Positions 1 to 13,260 of a stretch of DNA of 64,000 nt are shown in pieces. The notes under the pieces were generated by a model. That model made no database searches and had not been told where the DNA came from. It was given only the letters and a program-made list of their open reading frames with translations. Each line of letters begins with the position of its first letter. Position 1 is the first letter of the stretch. The translations under genes and the position numbers were made by a program. Source of the stretch: Amphibalanus amphitrite (taxonomy: Eukaryota; Arthropoda; Thecostraca; Balanomorpha; Balanidae). The stretch spans positions 1,798,001 to 1,862,000 of the forward strand of contig NW_024881501.1 in assembly GCF_019059575.1 (NCBI RefSeq). The letters run 5' to 3'.

Positions 1-529
1 TTTTTTTTTTTTATTAAGTTTTAACCCTAACATGCAGCGCTTGATCCGAACTTAGAGCTCCCCGACTGACCTTGGACCTTAAAATCGCACCGGTCCGGTG
101 CGCCACCTTTTCTTCAGGGGCGCTCTTCTTGGTTGTATCTGTTCTTACCAGTAACTAAAGCAAATCGAATGTATAATAAAAAAGGCATACCTCAAACACA
201 GTTTAATTCACATCCGCTCGTGTGCATACTTGTTTTTACCTATGCCTTCTCGCATCATAATATATCACTTCAGTGCTTAACCTTCAACGGAATTTTGGGT
301 TTTCTGCATATACCCCGGCCGAGGGGGGGGGGCGATTACGACCCCTCTCCGTCTTTTTGCCCCTAATTGAGCTAGCGCCTTGCGGATAAAACTGAGCGCG
401 TGCGTCGTATGAGATGCAGGAGATGTAGCAACTGGTACCCGAGTTGAATGTCTCAGGTCCACCGATAAACTCTGAGGTCAGTATAAGTGCTCTAAGTCGC
501 GGGATCGGTTTTTGTTAAACAACTTCACC
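1..529. other. AT-rich edge and TTAA-element remnants, no gene
   Basis: The window opens with a T-run. TTAACCCTAACATGC near position 21 resembles the left end of the TTAA-flanked family described below. A G-run/C-run block at 320-360 is followed by a segment resembling the subterminal part of the 2813-3697 element. No right end was found, so this looks like decayed copies. I see no convincing gene. Confidence 0.4.
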
Positions 530-533
530 TTAA

Positions 534-1526
534 CCCTATTCCTGGCGGGGGGGGGGGCCTCAGGAGCCCCCCCCCCTGAGGTTTTTTTGGTTATTTCTCC
601 CAAACGCGTTGAGCTAGGAAGCTCAAATTTTCTGACTTTTCCTAAAAGGCTTCTACGCAACATGTCTGAAAATTTTGAGTTGATCTGACCTCAGGTCAGG
701 TCACCAGAGGCGGTTTGGTGACCCTACCTCAGAAAAGTTTGCAAACACGCCAGAGCTAGAGTTTTTGACCGATCAATTTCTTCTCTTCAGGCTTTAGTTA
801 GGGTACCAGTATGTGCAATTTGTATATCTCGGAATTTTGATATCGGTGACCTAAGGTCAGGTCAGTTTCGCGACCTCCCCATTATAAGTCAATGGGGGAA
901 AATCAACTCCCTGTTTTTACCACTAAAACGGGTCGGAATGGCCCCATATACCATACATGACTTCATATACGATCAACCTTCACTACCTTGAGGTCTGTTT
1001 TGCTGTTGGGCAGCTGTGAGGTCATGTGACGTCATCAAAGGTCACCAAAGGTTTTTGGCCAATAACTCCGTACAGGAACAAGATACAGACGCGTGGATGG
1101 TCTCATTGTGTTCAGCTCGTCAAGACGCATCGAATGATATACATGATGACCTCGAGGTCACGTGACCTGAGGTCAACCTTTGACCTTGACCTTTCGAGGT
1201 CAACATATATATCATTCGATGCGGATTGACGAGAGGATCACAATGATGCCCTTAGTTTGTTCCTATCTTGACTAATTCGAAAGTTATTCGAGAAAAACTC
1301 TCTCCATATCTAGCGCCGCCATTTTGACTTTTTCGACCCCTGTGACGTCATCTTTGACCTGACCTGAAAATGACCTTAGTAAAAATTGTAGACCTTGTCC
1401 ATGCGTATCCGATGCCGTTTACCGCTTTCGCTATCTTGCTTCGTTCTCGAGATCTCAGGGGGGGGGCCGAATCGGCCCCCCCCCCCCGCCAGTTTCTTGT
1501 CCCGGCGGAGCCCGCCAGGAATAGGG
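534..1526. mobile_element. TTAA-flanked non-autonomous DNA element, piggyBac-like, copy 1
   Basis: Both edges are flanked by TTAA (530-533 and 1527-1530). The ends are perfect 16-bp inverted repeats, CCCTATTCCTGGCGGG. Just inside each end is a G-run/C-run palindrome (around 548-582 and 1460-1487). The interior is rich in AGGTCA/TGACCT half-sites and has no transposase frame. A TTAA target duplication and ends starting with CCC are hallmarks of the piggyBac superfamily. The superfamily call rests on the ends alone. Confidence 0.8.
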
Positions 1527-1530
1527 TTAA

Positions 1531-2808
1531 GTGGTTACAGAGCCAAGAGTTTTGCATGCTCAAACGCGTCGAATAGTTAACGCTTTGTTTTTGTTGAGGT
1601 CAATTTAAGGTGTTTACCTCAGGTCATGTCAGGGCAGAGCCACTCAAGCCACGAGGCTGACTCAAGGAGGTCATATCGCTTCTTCGATGCGGTAGGTCCT
1701 TACAAGTCCACTGGTGGCTTCCCGACTTGCTAGCTCAATTTGATCGGGACTTTTTTGGTGAAATCTCCTGTGACCTTAGTGACGTCATAAATGAAGTCGC
1801 CTAACTTTAAGAATGAAAAAGTGAATGCTGGGGCTTGCAAAAATTGTATAAAATCGCGAATTCATGCGCTTGAGACAGCTTTAGATGGCTCCCGGCGCCA
1901 AAATAACAGGTTTCATATTTCCCAATTGATTAATAATCGTGAGGTTGCGTGACCGACCTGACTTCAAGTGACTCTTAAGAAAAATACGAGATAGCTAAAT
2001 ACAAGTTGTGAGGCCTCTTGGAGATAGTACTAGATCATATAAGCTTCAGTCCCCGTTGAAAAGACCCCTGGCACGAAGGGTGCTGCGACGTTGCGACATT
2101 TTGGGGCCTTACAGAGGTTCACTTTTGACGTCATTGGTCAACGGCCTGACCTTAACCTTCGCACTTGTAGGAGGGTGTCGATTGGACAGACCTCCTACCC
2201 TCAGTTTTTCGCAAATAACTCGCGCAAACAGCGGCTGATTGCGGCGAAACTTTCAGTACCCTCGAGTTATTCAATATTACGCCTACCCTATAATTTGCAT
2301 GACCCTGACTCAAAAGACCTTTGACTTGTGACCTGTTTTCCGAGACCATGTTTGGCCGGAATCGCGTTTTGGCGTATTTCGAGTAGAACGCGTTTTATTG
2401 TCTTTTTGTGGCTTTAAGCGATCAAACATGTGAAAGGATGTTGATCGCATGGATTCTAGTGGGTATCAAGGTTACGTGAAGATCAGTCAGGTCACTGACC
2501 TTTGATGACCTTTGTTCACTCTTTCGAGTTCTACATGTTTCTAGGGTAGATTTTGGAGTTGATTTCGCACTTAGAAACCGTTTGAACATTTAAGAAGTAG
2601 TTTTGGTTCACTCGTAACATGTGACCTGACCTGACCTGACCCGACCTGGCCTAAATGCACGAAAACATCATCTGTGATCAAAACTAGCTTGAATTTCGTG
2701 ATCAGCACCCCGCAAAGCCCTATAACAGCTTCACTTTACGAAGCTCCAACAGGTCCCGATTCCCCTACTTTTGAGTTATATTGACCTGTCAACCAATGAC
2801 CTAGGACC
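1531..2808. other. AGGTCA-rich DNA between two TTAA elements
   Basis: This stretch contains many AGGTCA/TGACCT motifs, including a run of tandem TGACC units near 2621-2650. Segments around 2200-2330 resemble, inverted, the interior of the 2813-3697 element. A possible left end (TTAACCTTCGCAC) lies near 2153 without a matching right end. It looks like decayed family members. No gene is supported. Confidence 0.4.
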
Positions 2809-2812
2809 TTAA

Positions 2813-3697
2813 CCCTCGCCGGCACAGGCCATTTTGCGTCCTTCGACGGCACAAGGGGGGTTGGTACGACCCCCCTCGCGTTTGGCCCCTGATCGAGCTA
2901 GAGCTTCGCGGAAAAAAACGAGCGTGTTGCCCGTCACGAGAGGAAGCCGATGATACCCAATTTTAAGGTCCTAGGTCATCGGGTGACCTTCCAGGTCAGA
3001 TCAATGACCCAAAAACCGGGAAAATCGGGACCTGTTAGAAAGTCGTTAAGTGTGGCTGCTATGTGGTTTTCCGGGGTGCTGATCACGAATATCGTATTAG
3101 TTTTGATCAGAGATGATGTCTTTAAGCATTTAGACCAGGTCGGGTCAGGTCAGGTCAGGTCAACCGGTAGGGGTTGTGACGGGTATTCGTAATACGTGTC
3201 AACCGCCTCTGACAGCTTCGTAACATGTTACGAAGGCACAAAAACTACTTCGGAAATGTTCAAATGGTTGCTAAATTCGAATTCAGCTCCAAAAACTAGC
3301 CTAGAAGCATGTAAAACTCGAAAAAGTGAACCGAGGTCACCCGAGGTCTTCAAAGGTCAATGACCTGACCTGACCTTCAGCTGACCTTGAAACCCACCCT
3401 AATGTATGGGATCAACATCAAATCACATGTTTGAACGTTTGAAACCACGAAAAGCTTGCAAACGCGCGGCTAATGCGAGCCGACATACGCCGAATCGCGA
3501 TTCCGGCCAAACATGGTCTCGGAAAAGAGGTCACCGGTCAAAGGTCATTTGGGTCAGGGTCAAAAAATTTTCAGGGTAGGTGTAAAATTGATCAATGCGA
3601 GGGTACTGAAAGTTTCGTCGTGACCGGCCGCTTTTTACGCGAGTTATTCGCGAAAAACCTTAGGGGGTTTGCATCAACCCCCCTGTGCCGGCGAGGG
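2813..3697. mobile_element. TTAA-flanked non-autonomous DNA element, copy 2
   Basis: The element is flanked by TTAA at 2809-2812 and 3698-3701. Perfect 16-bp inverted ends read CCCTCGCCGGCACAGG. Short G-run/C-run palindromes lie inside both ends (2856-2875 and 3662-3682). AGGTCA-type motifs are dense, including three overlapping copies near 3140-3160. There is no transposase coding sequence, so it would have been mobilised in trans. Confidence 0.8.
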
Positions 3698-3701
3698 TTA
3701 A

Positions 3702-3850
3702 AATTGGGTATCATCGGCCTCCCCTCGTCACGGGCAACACGCTCTTTTTCCGCGAAGCTCTAGCTCGATTTGGGGCTGAACGGCAAAGGGGTCCAACGGA
3801 CCCTCCTCCCCCTCTTTACGATAGACGCTGGCAAAACACCAATATGGGCG
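3702..3850 (-). repeat. Inverted fragment of the adjacent TTAA family
   Basis: Directly after the right TTAA of copy 2, bases 3702-3790 repeat, in reverse orientation, the left subterminal region of that element (about 2866-2955). They end near 3850 in GGGCGAGGGTGAA, which looks like a decayed family end. This suggests a second, degraded copy inserted head-to-tail against the first. Confidence 0.5.
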
Positions 3851-4650
3851 AGGGTGAAAATACAGCTGCTGTCATAAAAATTCAGCTTGAACCAAAGGTC
3901 AGGCTTGCCAAATTTCAGCTCTCGCACCTATCAACAAAAATAAACATGTGGAGGCGGCACCCGCCTCCCTCCCCCCCCCCTCCTCTCGGCCACTGCCAGC
4001 GAGGTTGCGTATCATACATGTTACAAAGCATCATATCAAGATGACACATCCCAGCAGCCTGAACAAAAACTTATTACCCACGCTAGTCTATCGGCACCAT
4101 AGCACATGGTCGAGACTGTCGTCAGCCACGGACGCGCACTCGACCAACCCTCTGAGCCCGTTGACTGCGGGTGACCTTGACATGTCTAGCCTGATCGGCG
4201 GCCGGCCGCTGTCGTGCGGTCGTTACACGCGGAGGGGAGAGAGGCACAAAGTTCTACGTTATAGCTGACCTCTGACCTTTCCCTGCGCCCGGGTCACCGA
4301 CCCCGCTCCATGTCGCTGGGCGGTGGCATGGCGGTGGAAACCGGTTCTAGCCTCTACACATGCCACCATTCTAACCCTCCCCTCCCCACACTACTACGCG
4401 GCGTGGAGTACGCTCGTGCGTAACTGGGCGGAGCAAGGGGTCACGCGATACAGGGGCGGAACTGGTTGCCCTCCCGCTCGCCGAGCGACCAACGACTAAT
4501 ACCCTGGAGAACCGTACGCTGTGCTGTTCAGCCAGACTCTTACGGCTTTGGCCGGGAGATAAACCCTCGTTAGTCTTCAGCAGCCACTGATAGTGTAACA
4601 GCACAGGAATCCTGCGCTCTCTCCATTCGCGGCTCGAGCAGACTGCAGTG
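3851..4650. other. No recognised feature
   Basis: This is moderately GC-rich sequence with a C-run at 3970-3984. Short open frames overlap on both strands and show no recognisable protein family or splice pattern. Confidence 0.35.
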
Positions 4651-4658
4651 GGTCGGTG

Positions 4659-4813
4659 CAGAGGCGGATCCAGCTCAGAGGTTTGGGGGGGGGGGGCAAA
4701 CCATAAAAATTTATCGATTCTTTCCATGCATCGTCCATAGGCGTAATGTTAAAATCATGCCGTTTGGGGGGGCAAATGCCCATTTTGCCCCCCCCCCCCT
4801 GGATCCGCCACTG
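4659..4813. mobile_element. hAT-type MITE, 155 bp
   Basis: The ends are inverted repeats CAGAGGCGGATCCAG and CTGGATCCGCCACTG. An exact 8-bp target duplication, GGTCGGTG, lies at 4651-4658 and 4814-4821. An 8-bp duplication with CAGNGGCGG ends is typical of hAT elements. The interior holds G-run and C-run tracts that could fold together, and no coding sequence. Confidence 0.85.
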
Positions 4814-4821
4814 GGTCGGTG

Positions 4822-5424
4822 GAGCAGGCACCGGACCAGCCCTGCCTCAAACGGCGGCCCCGCTAACACCATGGGGCTGTTTCACGGCAGCGCTGCCAGC
4901 CGCCGCCAGCGCATTTCGCGAGCTGACGTCACACTTGTGGTGGTGTTGGAGCAGTGGGCTTGTTGATGTCTCAATGGAAACCCAATTGACACGTGTGCTG
5001 GCAGCGCGCTGGCAGCGGTCGTAAAACAGGGCCCATGTAGACGTCTCACCAGATCGCAGCTCGGACAGCGGCGTCCGTGTGACACCTGACAACGCCGCGC
5101 CATCACAGCATGTTCAGCTGGGGAGGGCTGCCGCGCCATCACAGCATGTTCAGCTGGGGAGGCCGCCGCGCCACCCGGCCGCCGCCCGCAGCCTGTCAGT
5201 CACTGGTGACGCAACAGTGTCGCCCGTGTGACCTCCGCCCTCCGAGTGTGACCTCTAACCGAACGGTGACGTCACAAAGGCGTGTCAGAGATGTCCGCCG
5301 CACTGCTCCCAGGTGGACCGTGATGTCACAAAGCGCCGCGCAGCCGCGCCGGCCGTGGAAGGCGTAACAGCCGCCTGTCAGACGGATGTGCCGGCGGTGA
5401 TCATGCATGCATCGGCCAGCGAGA
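4822..5424. other. No recognised feature
   Basis: GC-rich sequence with one short direct duplication near 5095-5165 (CCGCGCCATCACAGCATGTT appears twice). The overlapping open frames show no family signature. Confidence 0.35.
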
Positions 5425-5600
5425 GAGCGACCGGGAGTAGCTCGGGGGGCGACCGGGAGTAGCTCGGGGGACGACCGGGAGTAGCTCGGGGGGCGACCGG
5501 GAGTAGCTCGGGGGGGGGGGGGCGACCAGGAGCGGCTCAGAGAGCGACCATGGGAGTGGCAAAGAAAACGATCAGGAGCGGCTCGCGAGGAAACATGAGA
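5425..5600. repeat. 22-bp minisatellite
   Basis: Four to six copies of a 22-bp unit (CGACCGGGAGTAGCTCGGGG plus two bases) are seen, with exact spacing in the first four copies and decaying copies to the right. Confidence 0.8.
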
Positions 5601-5894
5601 TGGATAAAAATATCTCTGAAAGATAGGAAAAGATATATGACGCGTCCCCCAGTTTTTCCTATAGAGCTACTAGGCAACATATTTAACTATTTAAAAGTTA
5701 TATATCTGGAAGACAATATGGATAGATAAATGAACACAGTCCGCGACGGCTCTGGTGCAGAAATGGGACCGGGCTTGGACCGGGTTATGCCCTGGTCTCG
5801 ACCAGGACGTCTGAACCAGGATTGGACCTGGTCCGGAGTACATACGTCATACGGTCAGGTCCGGGCCGGGTTTGGACGTTTGGACGGTTCCGGC

Positions 5895-6400
5895 GCGTTG
5901 CCGTCTACCACTGTTCCCTGCCGTCTATACATGTTCCGTGCCGTCAGTCCGTGTCGTCTGTCCGTGCTTTCTGTCCGTGTTCCATATCTTCTGCCAGCTG
6001 CCCATGCTCCGTGCCGTCTGTCCGTGCCATCAGTGTCGTCCGTCCATGCTCCGTGCCGTCTGCCGTCTGTCCATGTTCCATGTTCTCTGTCCGTGCTCCG
6101 TGTCGTCTGTCCGTGCCCTTCGTGCCGTCTGTCCATGCTCCGTGTCGTCTGTTCATGTTCTGTGTCGTCAGTCCGTGCCGTCTGTCCATGTCGTCTGTCC
6201 GTGCCGTCTGTCCGTGCTCACTGCCCTCCGCGCCGTCTGTCCGTGCCGTCTGTCCGTGCTCTGCGCCCTCCGCGCCGTTTGTCCGTGCCCTCCGTGTTGC
6301 CTGTCCGTGCCCTCCACGCCGTCTGTCCATGCTCCGTGTCGTCTGTCGTCTGTCTGTGCTGTCTGTCCGCGCCGTCCGTCTGTCCATGCAGTTCGGGCGC
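5895..6400. repeat. Irregular CCGTGCCGTCTGT minisatellite
   Basis: The core CCGTGCCGTCTGTCC is repeated many times with variable spacers. It keeps several frames open on both strands (up to about 240 codons). These frames are repeat artefacts rich in Cys, Pro, Arg, Ser and Val, not a gene. Confidence 0.8.
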
Positions 6401-7188
6401 GCTGACGTCCCTCGCTCGGCGCTGACGGCTCTCGGCCGGCGCTGGCGGTGTAATCCCCGAACTGGTCGGCTGCAGACGCCGGCCACTATCTCCCGGCCAA
6501 TGTCACTCCCAGCATTTTTAAATGTCCTTTCCAAAAATGCATACGGCTACCTATAATTTAATCTCTTGTCATCACATAATTCGTGGTATTCTATCTGGTC
6601 TGGCGGGAGATAATGAACACTGGTCTCCGCCAAGACGAGCTGCAGGTATATGAAAGAGGAGAGCCTGTTCTGTGACATGGACGCCGGTGACAGCGGCTCG
6701 CTGCTCCCCGGCCGACGGTGACAGCTCAAAGACCGCCCTCGCACCCCGGCCCGACCCTCGCCGGGACAAATTGTCGATACAAATTCCCCGCCCCGCCATC
6801 AGCGAGCCGCCAGTTGAAAGAGATAGGTCATAGAGCCCTAATGAGCCCGTAACACCGGCCTGCCAGTGTCGCGCCGGGCTAAAAGGTCCGGACAGCCGGC
6901 CGGCGGAGACATTTTGTTCCTCGGTGGAAACTGAGCTCTGGCGCGCACAAAAACGGCGCCCCAGATCGAGTGGCGCGCAATTAGGCCCGTCATATCTGGC
7001 GCGGATCTGAGCGGCGGCGCTGCCGAGCCGGGGGGCGGAGGAGATGGTACCGCGCTCCAGCCATTAGCGCGATGTTTGCGCCATTGTGAAGAGCGGGGCC
7101 GCGTGAAGGGAGGCGGGGAAACGACAGGACAGGCGGGTAATCCCCCTCCCCCCCGGCAGAGCAGACAGGCCGACTGGAGGCCTTCTAT
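6401..7188. other. GC-rich DNA without supported gene
   Basis: CpG-dense sequence, especially 6700-7150. Overlapping frames on both strands have no family signature. A promoter-like CpG island is possible, but no transcript structure is visible. Confidence 0.3.
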
Positions 7189-8248
<1,060 letters not shown>

Positions 8249-8462
8249 ATTTATCAATCTGCTTTTAGCGCTCATGCAGTGATTGGAGGAGTTCGGCGCC
8301 GCTTATTATGTACACAGAACTGTCAACAGGCTAACATCTTGTTACTTTCTTGTTACTTGTTTCTTGCTGCTTACAAGCTCACCTCATACCGACATATACT
8401 ATGTAGTCTCAGCGCATCAGGCACAAAACAAACAGCTCGCCCAGCGCCACACCCGGCCCGGG

Positions 8463-8590
8463 AGCTGCCGGGCTCAGCGGCGGCCAGTCTGCCCCGGTGT
8501 GGACGGGCTCAGCGGCGGCCAGTCTGCCCTGCTGTGGACGGTCTCAGCGGCGGCCAGTCTGCCCTGCTGTGGACGGGAGCGGCCAGTCTG
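8463..8590. repeat. 35-bp minisatellite, left part of a split array
   Basis: The unit contains CTCAGCGGCGGCCAGTCTG followed by CCC(C/T)GCTGTGGACGGG. The same array resumes at 18685, on the far side of the CACTC-ended insertion. Both parts also share a GGGAGCTGCCGGGCTCAG variant. Confidence 0.85.
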
Positions 8591-9329
8591 CACTCAGAAA
8601 ATTTTTTACCCCTCTATGGGTAGTTTTACACTAGAGGTGTACCGATACACCAATTTCTCAGGTATTAAAACCCCAACAGAAGTAATGGTACACCATTTAT
8701 TTGGGGTTACTGAACACCACATGGTTCTTTTTACATACATTACAGTAAATGTACCTCGAAGGTTCACAGTACCCTGCAAATTCGGGGTACCATTACCCAG
8801 AAGAGGCGTACACCTACCTAAAAAATCAGAATCGGTTGTGTAAGGCTACTCTACTAGCATGTTTTTTTTAACCATTTGTCATTAAAAAAGAGGTACCTGT
8901 AACATGCATCAACTCGTTGGGTATAGAAGTATCTACACTGTAAAAAATGTAAGCACAGTTTGAGTTTTCTGACTCACTTTAACGATGTGTTCAAACAACT
9001 AACTTGCTAATGAATCCGTATTTATCGAGTAATTTAAACCTTATTGCGAAGCAAAACACGGTTAGTCCAAATCAGGATGCACTAGCTCGGAATCCCCATG
9101 TACAATGACACTGTTCGAGTAATCGCCATGTATTCATACCCGCAATTGGCGGACACTGTGTTCCGAAACACGAATACGATTTTGTGGAAGCATTTTTGCG
9201 CACGGTTCTACCGTGTTGAATGACACGTTGCCGTGTTTTACCCCTCTGCGTCGAGTTTAAAAACCCGAATGGGGTTATTTGGGCCGCGATCTTGAGGGAC
9301 ATTAACACCAATTAACACTGTGGGTTGTT

Positions 9330-9470
9330 AACTTACTCGGTTCAGTTTCGCGCCAAATGCAGCGCCGCGTGGGCCTCAGTCGCCATCTTTGTGCGATCCA
9401 GGGAGGTCGTGTCTGTGCTGCGTGTGACGTCTTGTTGGTAAGTACAAGTGATGCTTGCTCCAAATTTTTC
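9330..9470 (+). other. Promoter/first-exon-like segment inside the CACTG element
   Basis: A GC-richer block containing GCCGCGTGGG and CGCCATCTTTG is followed by an ideal donor, TTG|GTAAGTA (9438-9444). A short exon-like segment follows at about 9880-9930, after TTATTTATTTCAG, and ends AAG|GTAAAT. This may be the 5' part of a gene carried by the element. The protein cannot be identified. Confidence 0.25.
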
Positions 9471-9721
9471 TTAGCAATAACATCAGTGATATTAAATGCC
9501 TTTTAGGCTTGGTTACATAAATATTATCCGTGTAGTGACTAGTGTGGCGTTATGGATGGGAGGAGCCCTCGGCCCTGATTCTCATTCTGCCACTCCACCA
9601 CTGGTGGCTATGTGTGCGTTTGTAAACATGCTACTTACATGAATAATTTTGACTGTACCTTTTCAACTTTTGCCATGTATCTACCAGCTAGTTATAATTA
9701 GTCTGCCTGGTTTCTCCCTTG

Positions 9722-9782
<61 letters not shown>
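9722..9782. repeat. (CT)n microsatellite
   Basis: A pure CT dinucleotide run of about 60 bp inside the CACTG-ended element. Confidence 0.95.
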
Positions 9783-9788
<6 letters not shown>

Positions 9789-10600
9789 GGTATCTCCCTC
9801 TGCTTTTCTATTTGTCTGTGGATAAGAAGTAGGTAGACATCTGTTTGGCTGCGAACTGACACAATTTATTTATTTCAGAATACGGCTCAAGATGAGCAGA
9901 ATGAAGGTAAATCTCCAAATCCCAAAGTCAGAGCTCAAGACTGTGAGGCAGGACTTCATTCCTTGATGAATGCGGCTCAACTGCTAACAGGATAAGAAGG
10001 TATTGTCCTATTTCTGCCGATTTATTATTTCACATATCACAAATCACAATTAGTGTCTGCAAGGGACTCTGTTGTATTTTAGTAGACTAGGGTTTTGCCT
10101 TCTATAATATGAAGCCGATATTGAAAATTAAAATCACATGTTTAACATATTTATTATCGTCAAAAGCATAACCGATTACCCAAATCCGACGAGAGCCCGG
10201 GCGCCCCGGCGCCCCGCTCTACCCCTGCGCTCTCCCTCTCTCGTCCCGCTCCCGTGGTCAGCTGTCCGAGCTGTCCCGCTGTCCAAGCGCCAGGCCGTTG
10301 CCATAGCGACGGCTGACGGCCTCCTCTGGCGGACGGATCCGGACGCCGAAACTCAGCCGTCTGTATTTTGATGGTTCTTATAGGATATCTTGTTTTGATG
10401 TGCATTGGCTATTGGGTTGATCAGGGTTGATGTTGGACGTTACCGATAATAGGTATAAACTATAGAATCGATGGTGAACTTACCTAATCGCCAAGTATGT
10501 GTTAGTTTATAAACGTTGGCCTTTCGTGTAGAGTATAATGGCAGGGAATGGCCATTTAGAGGTCAAGGGACGGTCACTTCAGTGAAGGGTGCGAGCTTAA

Positions 10601-11849
10601 CCCGCGACGCCCGCGACCCGCTAGGGAGTGGGAGGCACCCCTGTTGTTTTACGCTGATAACTCAAAAACGGCTTCGATTTTTAACTCGCCGATTCTAGTA
10701 CTCCTCCGGACATCAATTTCACTCAACTCCTGAAAAATGCGTCCTAGGTCACCTCGGGTCATGAGTTATGGGGGTCAAACTGAGGTCATGTTCGGACATT
10801 TTCCGTCTAAAAAATAAAAAAGTCGTTCACGGGAATAAATCACAAAATAGATTTTTAATCAAAAGACTCAAAAATCGCACATTATGTACAAAATGCATGG
10901 CAAAGAAAACTGCTACCACAAAATTTCCGAAAAAGAAATATCAATATTTTGATATTTCTACACTCAAAACTCCTCCAGTTTTTTTTTTTAATTTAGGGAA
11001 GTTAAAAACGGAGCATATGTCGGAGAGATCCTTATTCCTTATTGCCTTTACAGGGTGTCTCAAAAAAGTGTCACGGTTCTGAACATCTCCCGTTTCGTAA
11101 CCATACACATCCTAAAAATTAACAAAATATGTGTCTGTAAAACTGCCAGTGATATAGTTATTTGAAAGACTAAAAAATAAAAAGCGACTGTTCTTGTGAG
11201 GTCCGATTTTTTTCAGTACTTGTTAGGTACTGAAAGTAGTCTAGAGTAATATCTACGATACTTGCCCCTCTCTTCCTGACTAAATAGGTATCAACGTTTT
11301 GTCGTCTCTTTTAAATGATAAGTCACTTTAATAAAATGTTTGTCATTATAAACTGCTACAATTTGACCTTGCTTGCCGTCCTGTGATGTCATAGGTCAAA
11401 TAAAAATGACGTCGGGGACCCGAAAAGGTCAACTTAAAAATTTGACCTCAGGTCAAGGTCACGGAAAAGGTCATGTTGCAAGTCATTCGATTCGTATTGT
11501 TAAGCTGAACACATTCCTGGTGTTTTCAGAAACTGTTTGAGACGGTTCGTGACCTGAGATGACCTCAGAGGCATTAAAGGGGGTCACAGGTGCAATTTTC
11601 CGGTTCATTGTGTCATGTTCATCTGCGTCCCGATGTTTGAGGGTATTTACGGCCAAAAGAAGCGGATTTCAATTTTCTTCCATTGACTAAAAGTCAATGG
11701 AGGGGTCACAAAATCGACCTGACCTTACGTCACAGATATCAAAATTCCGAGAAATGCAAATTGTCCATACTGACAAGCTCATGCAATAGCATGAGTTTCA
11801 AACTTCTGGGATGTACGAATATACTTAAGAAATGACTGAATCACAAAGT
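10601..11849. other. TTAA-family left end and AGGTCA-rich DNA
   Basis: TTAA at 10597-10600 is followed by CCCGCGACGCCCGCGACCCG, a left end of the TTAA family. No matching right end was found. A Tc1-like motif TACAGGGTGTCTCAAAAAAG occurs near 11050 without a partner. AGGTCA motifs are frequent from 11360 to 11720. The copy appears interrupted by the intact element at 11854. Confidence 0.4.
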
Positions 11850-11853
11850 TTAA

Positions 11854-12776
11854 CCCGGCAGTTGCTGGGGTATTTCGCCACCCACCGTTTGCTGGGGGGA
11901 GGCGTTAAACGCCCCCAGCCGATAACTCGAGAACCAATAGGCGCAGCGAAACGCACGAGGCGGCAAACGAAAGAACGCGACGAGACGCTTCAGATGAGTA
12001 CTTAAAAGTTGAATTTTGAGGTCACAGGTCGGGTCAAGGTCGGGTCAAACACATGAAATCGGGCTTTCAGTAGCATGGACTTCAGGACTTCGCAATGGGC
12101 GCCTCTCGTCATAAACTCTGTCAAAACGGTGCACAATCCATCATATAAGGCCTACAAGAGTGTCAGCTCCATGTAGGGGTCAGTCAAGCATAGGTCAGGG
12201 TCAAGGTCAGGTCAACCGGGTAGGCACATATCCCCGAAAATCAAAACTGATATTCGCAGCCCGTGACACATGTTTTATGGGTAATTTGGGGCGTAGAACA
12301 CGATGGTGACATTCATTTTATCATATGTGTACGTGTTGGGCTCAAAAAGTTCAATTTAAGAAATACATGTATCATGGCCGTGAAGGAGTCACGAGAAATT
12401 GCCAAGATTCAGTTCAAGATTTTGGAAAATGCGGAACGATAATCAATAATCGAAGATAGCCATTTGATTGTTCATGGTATTGGCAGTCTAATGGCGTTTA
12501 CTGCATGTCTGTATGTCTGTTCTGTGATTTTATATGATTTTTTGAACATATGCCGTTTTTGGTCGAAAACTCAGAAATCATGACGTCACTAAAACCTCGA
12601 TATCTCAAAATTTTTCGGACCGATTTTTTTTTTTGAAACTTTGTCACAATAAACTTTAATCAATTCCCTACAGGTACCCTAAATTTGGCGCGCCTGCGGC
12701 GCGCCGTTTTTATGCTATGGCCCGGCCAAAAAAGTGGGGGCGTTTAACTCCCCCCCCCCCCCCAGCAACTCGCGGG
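11854..12776 (+). mobile_element. TTAA-flanked element, copy 3
   Basis: TTAA flanks lie at 11850-11853 and 12777-12780. The ends are CCCGGCAGTTGCTGGGG and, inverted, CCCGCGAGTTGCTGGGG. It is a near-identical reverse complement of the element at 59436-60351 over its whole length, which indicates recent activity of this subfamily. No coding sequence is present. Confidence 0.8.
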
Positions 12777-13039
12777 TTAAAGAGGCATGATCACTTAACT
12801 TGGACTGTGACCTGACCTTATGTGACCCGGGATCGAAAATATTACTCGCGATGTGAAATTGATGTATTATAAGCGGTATACCAAGTTTCGCAGCGCTGCT
12901 CGCCGATTTTTTTTTACACTCGCAAAAAAACTGGCAGGTGTGGCCAACACTCCCCCCCCCCGACCCCCCACCCGTGCGAAGGTTAGAGCATGTATCATTA
13001 TGCCGTTCATTCATGCACTTCGTCATTTACTGACATTAT

Positions 13040-13260
13040 TTTTTTCTTATTTCAGACACGAACCAGAAGAAGTTGGACGCTTTTTAGAATTTCCTCTCGT
13101 ACCGCTATAGTGTCATGGGTGGAGGGGAGCGAGGCTGCCATCTCCGAAGACAACACGCCTCTGAGTGTGCGCCTCCTAGTTTGTGCGGCAATGTTCCCCG
13201 TGTTCAATGAGAAAATTAAATGCCCCAGCGGTCAGAACTCTCAGCTAGTATTGACGCAAT
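13040..13260 (+). other. Exon-like segment after a strong acceptor, unidentified
   Basis: A textbook polypyrimidine tract and acceptor (TTTTTTTCTTATTTCAG, near 13038-13055) is followed by an open frame of about 68 codons ending at 13260. A second frame reads HEPEEVGRFLEFPLVPL before a stop. I do not recognise the product. It lies inside the CACTG-ended element and may be part of a carried gene. Confidence 0.3.

Noticed and set aside
5730-6556. Open frames of 177-244 codons on both strands
   Set aside because: They cover the CCGTGCCGTCTGT minisatellite in all frames and read as Cys/Pro/Ser/Arg periodic peptides with no family.
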